From the NCBI GenBank assembly GCA_944391495.1, contig CALXTU010000001.1:1-59980 (forward strand): a stretch of 59,980 bases of DNA, in the 5' to 3' direction. The notes under the pieces were generated by a model. It ran no database searches, had not been told where the DNA came from, and saw nothing but the letters and a program-made list of their open reading frames with translations. The position numbers and the translations under genes are program-made. The DNA is from an uncultured Alphaproteobacteria bacterium. Lineage in GTDB: Bacteria > Pseudomonadota > Alphaproteobacteria > RF32 > CAG-239. This document shows, piece after piece, positions 53,283 through 59,980 of this stretch (positions within the stretch are counted from its first letter, which is position 1; every line of letters begins with the position of its first letter).

Positions 53283-54179
53283 ATGAACGACGGTCTGATC
53301 GGCGATTTTTTGGATATGCAGGCCTCGGAGCTCGGCGCGGCGGAAAATACTCTGGCCGCGTACCGGCTTGATTTGGAGCAATTTGCCGAATTTTACGGCC
53401 GGGATATGACAACGGCCGGCGAAAAAGACGTGCAAACCTTTATCCGCGATTTAAGCGCCAAGGGTTATGCTCCAAGGTCAATCTCCCGCAAAATCTCGGC
53501 GTTGAATGACTTTTTCAAATTTCTGTTGTCGGAAAAAGAAATTGACGCCAACCCGATGATTAACATCATGTCGCCGAAAAAAGGCCGGCGGCTGCCGAAG
53601 TTTTTAACCCGGGAAGAAGTTGATCTGATGATTGAGGCGGCCGAACATAATCCGGACGCCCGTCACAAACGCACCGCCGCCATGCTTAAGCTGATGTATG
53701 CCTGCGGCTTAAGGGTTTCGGAGCTGGTCTGCCTGCCGCTTAACTGCATCAATTTTGACCGGCGGCAGATTATTGTCAAAGGCAAAGGTTCCAAAGAACG
53801 GATTGTGCCGGTGGCCGAGGCGGCGCTGAAAGAAATTCTGGCTTATCTGCCGGTGCGGGAAAGTCTGCTCAAGGGCAAAGAAAAACCCTTTTTATTCCCG
53901 TCAAGCAGCGCTGCCGGCGGACATATAACCCGTGACGGTTTTTTCAAAAACCTGAAAAATCTGGCAGTTTTAGCAGGAATTCCGCCGGAAAAAATATCGC
54001 CGCACGTGCTCCGGCACTCATTTGCGACGCATCTTCTCAACCGCGACGTCGACCTGCGCTCGCTGCAAAAAATGCTCGGCCATGAAGATATCAGCACGAC
54101 GGAAATTTATACCCATATTTTGTCTGACGAACTGTTGCAGGAAGTGCAAAACAAACATCCGCTGGCGCAACGAAGATAG
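53283..54179 (+). CDS. xerD: Tyrosine site-specific recombinase XerD (XerC/D family)
   Basis: 298 residues, standard length. An N-terminal SAM-like core-binding domain (about 1-90) precedes a catalytic domain with Arg144 (CGLRVSEL), Lys168 (KGKGSKER), His241-x-x-Arg244 (HVLRHSFATH), His267 (LGHEDI) and Tyr276 (TEIYTHI). It resolves chromosome dimers at dif together with its partner. The divergent position next to aroK favours XerD over XerC. The stop abuts the convergent fifth virB6 gene with no gap. Confidence 0.9.
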   Translation: MNDGLIGDFLDMQASELGAAENTLAAYRLDLEQFAEFYGRDMTTAGEKDVQTFIRDLSAKGYAPRSISRKISALNDFFKFLLSEKEIDANPMINIMSPKKGRRLPKFLTREEVDLMIEAAEHNPDARHKRTAAMLKLMYACGLRVSELVCLPLNCINFDRRQIIVKGKGSKERIVPVAEAALKEILAYLPVRESLLKGKEKPFLFPSSSAAGGHITRDGFFKNLKNLAVLAGIPPEKISPHVLRHSFATHLLNRDVDLRSLQKMLGHEDISTTEIYTHILSDELLQEVQNKHPLAQRR

Positions 54180-56192
54180 TTATTTTTTACGATTGGCCTC
54201 GTCTTTATATGCCTGCTGTACTTTTTTGCCGAGATTACCGACACCTGAGACGCCTTGACCGGCTTTATTAACCACCCAACCGGCCACTTTTCCTGCCTTG
54301 CCTTTTTGAGAGAGCGCCTCTCCGCCTTTAGATATGCCTTTACCAACCGCTCTGACAACAGTGCCAGCTGTTTTATCAACAACTCCCGCGGCAATGCCCA
54401 TAACGCCGCCGGTTTCTTTTTCAAAGCCCTGACGCACCGGCGCGGTAACCTTGGTGGCCATACCTTTGGTGGCCGAAGCCGCCATGGTGCCGATCTTACC
54501 GGCCAGAGGTTTGAGCCCGCCGGAGGCCAGCTTACCGGCCAGAGGCGTAACCTGCCCGACAAACTTAAACCCGAACAGGCAGGCAAAAATCAACAAAAGA
54601 AAACCGCTGCTGCCGAGATCCGTCAACTCCCGGACTCTTTCTATGTTTTGCTCATTAAAGGCTTCGGCAAATCCCTCAAGACCTGAGTTTTCTTGATCTG
54701 CTTCCTCAATGGCCGTGGTCTGATTCAGGGTTTGATCAACCAACGTCATACAGACGCTGACCACAAAACCGGTGAAAAACATGACAAAAAACGTATTTAA
54801 GAGCATTTTGAAACCGGTGGAGGCATATTGCACCGTTGCCTTAAACGGCCAGCCGGCAATCATAAACGGCAGCATGACGCCGAGAATCGCCAGTTGTAAA
54901 ATGGCGTCCATAAAATAAAATCCGAAAGAAATCGTCAGCAAGAAGCCGAAAACCGTTAATATCGCCCCTAAGAACATCATGCTCAGACCGGATTTAAAAT
55001 TCTTCAGAATATTGGTAAATAATTCATGACTGCCGACGCAGAACAGTGTGGTGCCGACGGCCTGCATATAAGAAATATTTTGCTGCAGAACCGTCAGATA
55101 TTCGTTGATACTCTGGTAAAGCCCCCTGCCGTTACTGCCAATGCCTTTACTGTTAAAATAAACGGCCGGCGTTGTCGGCTCCAACGACACATAATCGTCC
55201 GGCAGAGGATCTCTCTCTGCCTGAATTGCTTTTCCCATAGCCAAACCGCCGTCCAGCACCGGAACAATAAAATAACTGAACAACTCACCCGCATTGACCA
55301 GCAGAAAGGCCGCCAGCAAATACTTAAAGCCCTGCTTGACAATGGCCGATAAAAATTTGGGCGCATCTTGCTTGGTCATTGAAAAAACCTGCTGCAACGC
55401 CGCCAGCGCCAGCCATATGCCAAACATCACCGCGAGAACGGCGGTGAGCCCGGAGGCAAAATAGCGAAATGAATCAATGGTTATGTTATTGGCAGCATCA
55501 AAAATTAATCTGGCCAACGGGCAAAAGAAACAACCGCTCATGTTATAAAGTTTGACCGGAAATACCTCACACCCCTTGAAGGCTTTGTTTTCATTGCCAT
55601 CGCCGGCATATTGAATAGTCGGCTTTTCATCAGTTATATATAGCCTATACTTTTTTTTGTTACTATCTTGAAAATCATGACTTTGTCTATATGTCGTTAT
55701 TCCATTCATTGAACCCGAACTATTTTCCAACCAACTTGTGTTTTCTATCGTAATAGTACATGGATTTATCGTCGTTGATCCCGTAATTTCTTGCTTGCTT
55801 TTAACGCAATCTGTTCCTTCAAAATATTGATATAAATTCATCGAATCAAAATTCGCTTTAGATACACATTTTCCTATTTCACGCGTACTTGATGTGCTGG
55901 TATAAAACTTAGCTGATCCACCGCCGGACAATTTACTCGTAGAGCTACTATAAGATGCTTTTAGACAAACTTGCTCTTGGCTATTGCAAATTTCATTTTC
56001 ACTACCGCATAGAATTATTTGTTCATTTTTCTCTTTCGCCTGCAGAGCCGGCTCATATTTTTGGCCTCCATGCGTCTTTGCAAACTGGGCGGCCGATTCA
56101 GGCGTTATCCTTTGGGCGGCGGCAGGCAAAGCAAAGCTCAGGCCTAACGCCAGAGCCAACAGAAAAGATATGTGTTTCAAACGCCCAAACAT
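54180..56192 (-). CDS. virB6: VirB6/TrbL-family T4SS membrane protein (paralogue 5, separate from the cluster)
   Basis: 670 residues: signal peptide (ALPAAAQ), ~190-residue periplasmic part with several Cys, CxxC motif (CFFC, bases 55521-55532), then ~6 membrane spans with FGIWLALAALQQVFSMTKQDAP. A Gly/Lys-rich cytoplasmic tail has repeated amphipathic helices (KLASGGLKPLAGKIGTMAASATKGMATKV). It resembles paralogue 4 most, including the ASGG.KP...TMGAS/TMAAS-TKGMA stretch. It lies in a housekeeping neighbourhood but has the same 54-bp upstream element as the four-gene virB6 operon, which points to a duplicated gene with its control region. Confidence 0.87.
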   Translation of the reverse strand: MFGRLKHISFLLALALGLSFALPAAAQRITPESAAQFAKTHGGQKYEPALQAKEKNEQIILCGSENEICNSQEQVCLKASYSSSTSKLSGGGSAKFYTSTSSTREIGKCVSKANFDSMNLYQYFEGTDCVKSKQEITGSTTINPCTITIENTSWLENSSGSMNGITTYRQSHDFQDSNKKKYRLYITDEKPTIQYAGDGNENKAFKGCEVFPVKLYNMSGCFFCPLARLIFDAANNITIDSFRYFASGLTAVLAVMFGIWLALAALQQVFSMTKQDAPKFLSAIVKQGFKYLLAAFLLVNAGELFSYFIVPVLDGGLAMGKAIQAERDPLPDDYVSLEPTTPAVYFNSKGIGSNGRGLYQSINEYLTVLQQNISYMQAVGTTLFCVGSHELFTNILKNFKSGLSMMFLGAILTVFGFLLTISFGFYFMDAILQLAILGVMLPFMIAGWPFKATVQYASTGFKMLLNTFFVMFFTGFVVSVCMTLVDQTLNQTTAIEEADQENSGLEGFAEAFNEQNIERVRELTDLGSSGFLLLIFACLFGFKFVGQVTPLAGKLASGGLKPLAGKIGTMAASATKGMATKVTAPVRQGFEKETGGVMGIAAGVVDKTAGTVVRAVGKGISKGGEALSQKGKAGKVAGWVVNKAGQGVSGVGNLGKKVQQAYKDEANRKK

Positions 56193-56237
56193 TGCGGTCC
56201 GCCAATACTCTAAACCGGTTAAGATGATTCATCATAA

Positions 56238-56291
56238 ATTATCATAACATATAAATTACTTAAAAAGTGTTACAGTTTTTTGATTTTTTAT
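56238..56291. repeat. 54-bp conserved upstream element, copy 2
   Basis: Identical to 11493-11546 except one base, and placed upstream of virB6 paralogue 5 as the other copy is upstream of the four-gene virB6 unit. Flanking sequence is unrelated beyond a few bases, so conservation is confined to this block. Confidence 0.8.
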
Positions 56292-56332
56292 TTTGGTTTA
56301 ATGCGGCCGCCGGATATGAATATTTTTTCATT

Positions 56333-56500
56333 GTCATTCTGAGCGATAGCGAAGAATCTTTTAGATGTTTCGCTTCGCTCAACATGACATTTTAGTTGTC
56401 ATTCTGAGGGACACAAGTCCCGAAGAATCTTTGAGATGTTTCGCTTCGCTCAACATGACAGGATTGTTTCTTCGTCGCTTTGCTCCTCAATATGACAGGC
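56333..56500 (+). repeat. Dispersed palindromic repeats, inverted relative to the 49.7 kb copies
   Basis: Two long units begin GTCATTCTGAG at 56333 and 56398 and end in CGCTTCGCTCAACATGACA; a third, partial unit (CGTCGCTTTGCTCCTCAATATGACAG) follows. They are the reverse complement of those at 49645-49781, so the 6.5-kb block between them is framed by inverted repeats. Confidence 0.8.
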
Positions 56501-56609
56501 TTAAACGGACGGTTACAAGCGTTGCGACAAGACCGGAGTACAGAACAGGTTTTAAAGTTCTCCAGAAGCGGAAAGAATCCACAGATTTGTGTATATTTTT
56601 TTGTGGCGC

Positions 56610-56638
56610 TTGCCAAGAGTCGCATTTTGATTTATCTA
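56610..56638 (+). promoter_or_regulatory. Candidate promoter of the OmpA-like/TcpQ-like/secretin operon
   Basis: TTGCCA (56610-56615), a 17-base spacer and TATCTA (56633-56638), 22 bases before the ATG, giving a short leader that holds only the AGAGGGG ribosome site. It lies just downstream of the dispersed repeats. Confidence 0.5.
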
Positions 56639-56659
56639 GAGTTTAGAGGGGTTCTATTT

Positions 56660-58423
56660 ATGCTTATACCAAAAACAGGTTTTAAGGCATTTATATGCAG
56701 TTTTTCGGTATCGCTGTTTGCCATTACGGCGGCAAACAGAGCTTTTTGGCATGAAGAACCTCTTAAAGAAGAATCCCTTGACATCAGCGGCAAAAATATT
56801 GTTCTTTTCCTTAAGAACAGCGGCACCGCTCATTTTCCTGTTAAAAAGATCGCGCTCAGTGCTCTGCCCGAAATTGCACCGAAACCGGCTCCTACCCCTC
56901 AGCCGGAGGTAATTTTGGCCAGTGCTCCGGAAGAATGGGAGTTCCCGTTGGAATTTGAAACTGCCGCACCGCCGGCAAACCGGGCCGTCACTGCGGCGCC
57001 GCCCGAAAAGCCGATCGTTCTGGCCGATGTTGTTTATTCTCAGGATAAGCCTCTGGCAATGCCAAAAATAGAGGCTGAACCTGTTTATGAACCGCAAAGA
57101 GCAACCGAACAACCCAAACAAATCGCCGCCGCGCCGATATATCAACCTGAAGAACCGGCTCTTCGGGCGCCTGAGTTAAAGACTGCCGACAAGGCCGATA
57201 AACAGCCTGTCACGCCAACAACCAAGCTCCGACCGGCCGAAGATCCCGATGCCGCGGCATTGAAACTGGCACGGGCGGAAACGGCCGCCGTCATTCCGTT
57301 GCAGACGGCAGGCGGACAACCCGGCGGCAATAAAAAAGTTAAAATCGGAGATCCCGGTGAGTTGAATCATATTGCCATGAGCGAGGACAATATCCCGATT
57401 CAAAGCATGGAAAAAGAGCTGGACAAGACTTCAGCCGTAAACGACAAACCGGCGGAAAAAGATTGGCAGCCGATGAACGATAGCCCATGGATTGTTGCCA
57501 AAGCCGGCGGCGGAGCCAAGAATCAAATGGCGCTTAAGGAGTTTGCCGGAAAATCCGATCAGGATATTAAGCAGGCGTTGTATGCCAACAAACAGCGGCC
57601 GGAAGTTCAGATTGCGTCGGAAACGGTTAAAAACCTGATTATCCCCATTCCCGACGATATCATGCAAGATGAAGACCTGACGCCGAAGCTGGCTTACCCC
57701 AGCACCTCGGAAGATGCCGAAAAGGAAAAAATTATCAACGCGCAAATCAAGCGGCAGGAAAAAGCCGCTGAAGTGAAAATTGAAGACCTGCCTCTGCTCT
57801 CACCGATTGAGGAGGAGGTTGTTCTTGACGCACCGGGAACAACACCGGCCGCCGAAGCGGAGAAAGTTACCGCGGCCGCGACACCGAAAAATGAGCCGCC
57901 GGCACCGGAACCCCAAAAGGTCGAAAAAGAGCAAAAAAGCGGTATTCTCGGAACACTAGGCTCAATTTTCAACCGTTCGGCTCAGAATATTGACGAGGCC
58001 AAAGAAAAGGCCATGGCAAAGGCTCGAATCAAGCGCTCGATTAAGAAAAAACAAGTTCAGGCGCGGCCGGTATCCATTATGCCGAAAGAAATCCGCCTGT
58101 CTTTCCAGCCCAACAGAGCCGAAATCTCAGGGCAAACTCTGCGCTGGGTGCAGGCTTTTGCCACTAAAGCCGCCGAAACGCCGGATATTGCGCTTGAAAT
58201 AAGAATTGACGGGACCAGCGCGACGGAGCTGCAGCAAAAAAGGCTTAATCTGCTGCACAATATCCTGAGCAATAAGGGTGTTGAATACTCAAAAATCAAC
58301 ACGGTGTTCACCTCGCGGGAACCCAACAGCTTTATTTTACGGACAATCAGTCTGGACAACAATGCGGGAGGATCAGCACAAAAAACAAATAACGGCTCGG
58401 GCACGCAGTACATACAATGGTAA
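56660..58423 (+). CDS. Secreted or anchored protein with Pro-rich linker and OmpA-like C-terminal domain
   Basis: 587 residues from the ATG at 56660 (AGAGGGG site). An N-terminal hydrophobic segment (about 8-26) acts as signal or anchor. A long Pro/Ala/Glu-rich region (~70-430) follows, with a basic stretch, then a C-terminal domain (about 475-560: IRLSFQPNRAEISGQTLRWVQAF ... ALEIRIDGTSATELQQKRLNLLHNIL) with the strand-helix order of OmpA-like peptidoglycan-binding domains. It probably links the outer-membrane complex encoded downstream to the cell wall. It is first of three plus-strand genes and is followed by a lipoprotein and a secretin. Confidence 0.65.
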   Translation: MLIPKTGFKAFICSFSVSLFAITAANRAFWHEEPLKEESLDISGKNIVLFLKNSGTAHFPVKKIALSALPEIAPKPAPTPQPEVILASAPEEWEFPLEFETAAPPANRAVTAAPPEKPIVLADVVYSQDKPLAMPKIEAEPVYEPQRATEQPKQIAAAPIYQPEEPALRAPELKTADKADKQPVTPTTKLRPAEDPDAAALKLARAETAAVIPLQTAGGQPGGNKKVKIGDPGELNHIAMSEDNIPIQSMEKELDKTSAVNDKPAEKDWQPMNDSPWIVAKAGGGAKNQMALKEFAGKSDQDIKQALYANKQRPEVQIASETVKNLIIPIPDDIMQDEDLTPKLAYPSTSEDAEKEKIINAQIKRQEKAAEVKIEDLPLLSPIEEEVVLDAPGTTPAAEAEKVTAAATPKNEPPAPEPQKVEKEQKSGILGTLGSIFNRSAQNIDEAKEKAMAKARIKRSIKKKQVQARPVSIMPKEIRLSFQPNRAEISGQTLRWVQAFATKAAETPDIALEIRIDGTSATELQQKRLNLLHNILSNKGVEYSKINTVFTSREPNSFILRTISLDNNAGGSAQKTNNGSGTQYIQW

Positions 58424-58477
58424 TAACTGTTTGACGATGCTTGATTATTTATTTTTCAATAGTATGATAAGGAAAAT

Positions 58478-59218
58478 ATGATGAAAAAACCCATTCAAAG
58501 GATTGAGGACATGAACTTCAAAAGATTATACGGACTGTCTTTTTTAGCGGTATTTTTGTTAGCCGGCTGCAACAGCAAATATACGCTATGGGGTTCGTCC
58601 GAAGATCCGGAAATTATGACGGAGCAAGAGGTTACCTATGTGCAAAACGCACCGGTTATTCCGGTTGTCGTACCGCCGGAAGAACCCGCCGGATCATTTA
58701 ACAGGTACCAGAGCGGTTCCGCTGACAACCAGTTTGTTGGCTACCGCCAAACGGCTGCCGACTATCGGGAATTCGGTGAACGCACGCCCCGGGATCAATA
58801 TATTTTAAGCAGCGGCCCCGGCAGCAATATGTCAGCAGCCATTCCGCCGACGATTGAGGAAGAAGTAACCAATTACGAAGAGGCCGTTAACGAGGCGTTT
58901 GAAGATGCCATTGCCGACAACGGTGACAGCTCAGGCTCCGGTGATGATGCCGTCGAGGACTGGCTGGCCGAAGAAGGCAACACTTTGAAGGGCTTGTTGT
59001 CCGATTGGTGCGAAAGAGCCGGCTGGAGGCTGGTCTGGAAATCAAACCGTAATTATACGCTGAGCGCGGGAGCGATGTTCCGCGGAAGATTTGCCGATGT
59101 TTCTTCCGCCCTGATCCGCACCTTTGCCCGGGCACAGCCGGCACCGTTGGCAACGTTTTATAAAGGAAACCGCGTTTTAGTTGTTGAAACCAGGGAGGAT
59201 GAGAATGCGTTTAACTAA
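58478..59218 (+). CDS. Lipoprotein with TcpQ/DotD-like C-terminal domain
   Basis: 246 residues from ATG 58478 (AAGGAAAAT site); an ATG at 58511 with GAGGAC before it gives a more typical lipoprotein signal and may be the real start. Lipobox LLAGC is followed by a ~140-residue low-complexity acidic linker. The C-terminal ~75 residues (TLKGLLSDWCERAGWRLVWKSNRNYTL ... FYKGNRVLVVE) are the TcpQ-type domain, similar to secretin N0 and to DotD. Such lipoproteins help secretins reach or stay in the outer membrane. It overlaps the secretin gene by 14 bases. Confidence 0.75.
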   Translation: MMKKPIQRIEDMNFKRLYGLSFLAVFLLAGCNSKYTLWGSSEDPEIMTEQEVTYVQNAPVIPVVVPPEEPAGSFNRYQSGSADNQFVGYRQTAADYREFGERTPRDQYILSSGPGSNMSAAIPPTIEEEVTNYEEAVNEAFEDAIADNGDSSGSGDDAVEDWLAEEGNTLKGLLSDWCERAGWRLVWKSNRNYTLSAGAMFRGRFADVSSALIRTFARAQPAPLATFYKGNRVLVVETREDENAFN

Positions 59219-59980
59219 TTTGAAAAAACTCGGACTGGGTATTTGCACACTTGCTTTTGCCGCATCCTGTTCCATTTCAACGACTATGGACGCCACCGTT
59301 GAAAAAGATATTGACGCGGCCTCGCTGCTGCGCGAGGAAGCCAAAATTCCGACATCGGTAGCCAACCAGGATTTGGTTAAGGTAAAGGATGATATCTGGC
59401 TCGGAGATTCAAGCAAAATTGAGTATGAAGGCGAGCCACTGCCGTCTTATCTGGAGAGCAAGGACGGTATCACGCTGGTTTCCAGCAGGCCGATTTCCCT
59501 TTATGAGATCGGCGATATGATTAACCGCACAACCGGGCTTGGCGTCAGATATGCCGCCGAGCTGGAAAGTGATGTCCGGTCCAAAGGCGAAAGCAACAAA
59601 CCCGATGCGGCAACGCTTTCCTCCGGCGACTGGGTTTCTCCTGATACGATGCTGGTTTCTTATCAGGGGCCGTTGAGCGGGTTTTTGGACGAAGTATCGT
59701 CGCGGTTCGGCGTTTGGTGGAAGTATGAAAACAAAGATATCTACTTTTATAAATACATCACCAAGACTTTTGTCATTTATTCTTTGCCGACAAAACCGAG
59801 CATGAACGTCAATATCGGCGGTTCGGCTTCAGGCGGCGGAACGTCATCGTCCATCAGCCTGACTTCGTCTATTGATGTGGAAATGTGGGCACAGTTTGAA
59901 AAGAGTATCACCTCAATGATCAGCGCCGGCGCCAAGCTGACGGTTTCGCCGGCCGATGGTACGATTACCTTGACAGCGAC
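59205..59980 (+). CDS. PilN-type secretin lipoprotein (partial, runs off the right edge)
   Basis: The first 258 residues are present; the C-terminal barrel domain is missing because the window ends. Lipobox LAFAASC gives an acylated Cys. The N-terminal region contains the N0/STN-like sequence RPISLYEIGDMINRTTGLGVRY and PLSGFLDEVSSRFGVWWKYENKDIYFYKYITKTF, characteristic of R64 PilN/BfpB-type type IVb pilus secretins. GGGAGGA precedes the ATG, inside the end of the upstream gene. Further genes of a pilus-like or T4SS outer-membrane module probably follow beyond the edge. Confidence 0.85.
   Translation, partial: MRLTNLKKLGLGICTLAFAASCSISTTMDATVEKDIDAASLLREEAKIPTSVANQDLVKVKDDIWLGDSSKIEYEGEPLPSYLESKDGITLVSSRPISLYEIGDMINRTTGLGVRYAAELESDVRSKGESNKPDAATLSSGDWVSPDTMLVSYQGPLSGFLDEVSSRFGVWWKYENKDIYFYKYITKTFVIYSLPTKPSMNVNIGGSASGGGTSSSISLTSSIDVEMWAQFEKSITSMISAGAKLTVSPADGTITLTA

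Larger units (their letters stand above)
56193..56659. other. Intergenic region holding a shared element, dispersed repeats and a promoter
   Basis: No gene is supported in these 467 bases. From left to right: the second copy of the 54-bp element (minus-strand promoter of virB6 paralogue 5), dispersed palindromic repeats, and the promoter of the plus-strand operon. An open frame from 56480 extends the next gene upstream but runs through repeat sequence and has no ribosome site. Confidence 0.7.

Noticed and set aside
53172..53435. Minus-strand 87-residue open frame opposite the start of xerD
   Set aside because: It overlaps the small membrane gene and xerD and has no ribosome site or recognisable sequence.
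56480..56659. N-terminal extension of the OmpA-like gene
   Set aside because: The extension translates dispersed-repeat and promoter sequence; the ATG at 56660 has the ribosome site and hydrophobic start.

Overview
The window looks like a chromosomal segment of an uncultured alphaproteobacterium. Four observations point that way: the 16S rRNA 5' end reads ...GGCTCAGAACGAACG, an aroK/xerD divergent pair is present, the VirB-type secretion genes resemble the rickettsial 'rvh' arrangement, and codon use is of moderate GC. A gut- or host-associated lineage is plausible, but that is inference.

Layout. Position 1-35 is the 5' end of a 16S rRNA gene on the minus strand, with a strong promoter at 221-249. 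Two unrelated small genes follow: an alpha/beta-hydrolase-like protein (+) and a WG-repeat lipoprotein (-). From 2.2 to 49.4 kb almost everything lies on the minus strand and belongs to one large, elaborated VirB-type type IV secretion system (T4SS), arranged as several transcription units. In transcription order these are: (E) 49401->43050, three VirB2-like proteins, the last a 1709-residue coiled-coil giant; (A/B) 42880->17961, virB3-virB4, then six secreted proteins that are mostly helical or coiled-coil, then virB8-virB7-virB8-virB9-repeat protein-virB10-virB11, closed by a hairpin terminator; (C) 17863->12695, a cytoplasmic Cys-repeat/poly-Lys protein, a Pro/Gln-rich protein, a secretin-like lipoprotein and a single-span membrane protein; (D) 11465->2167, a small membrane protein and four consecutive virB6 paralogues. 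A divergent regulator with two Xre helix-turn-helix domains (11665-12636, +) sits between C and D.

From 49.8 to 54.2 kb there is a housekeeping block: a ROK sugar kinase, the methyl-cycle/autoinducer-2 operon luxS-apt-mtnN, aroK, a 41-residue membrane protein and xerD. It is bracketed by dispersed palindromic repeats. A fifth virB6 follows on the minus strand; it shares a 54-bp upstream sequence (one mismatch) with the four-gene virB6 operon 45 kb away. The window ends in a plus-strand operon encoding an OmpA-like protein, a TcpQ/DotD-like lipoprotein and a PilN-type secretin that runs off the edge.

How it works together (inference from family knowledge): VirB11 and VirB4 power the machine, VirB3/VirB6/VirB8 form the inner-membrane part, VirB7/VirB9/VirB10 the envelope-spanning core, and VirB2-like proteins the pilus or channel subunits. 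Unusual additions are long beta-repeat tracts in VirB10 and in a membrane-anchored neighbour, a SPOR domain on VirB9, a CHAP/NlpC-like domain inside one VirB6, a shared CxxC signature in all five VirB6 proteins, a recurring Cys-bracketed motif in three secreted coiled-coil proteins, and two secretin-family lipoproteins. No VirD4 coupling protein or recognisable effector is visible in the window.
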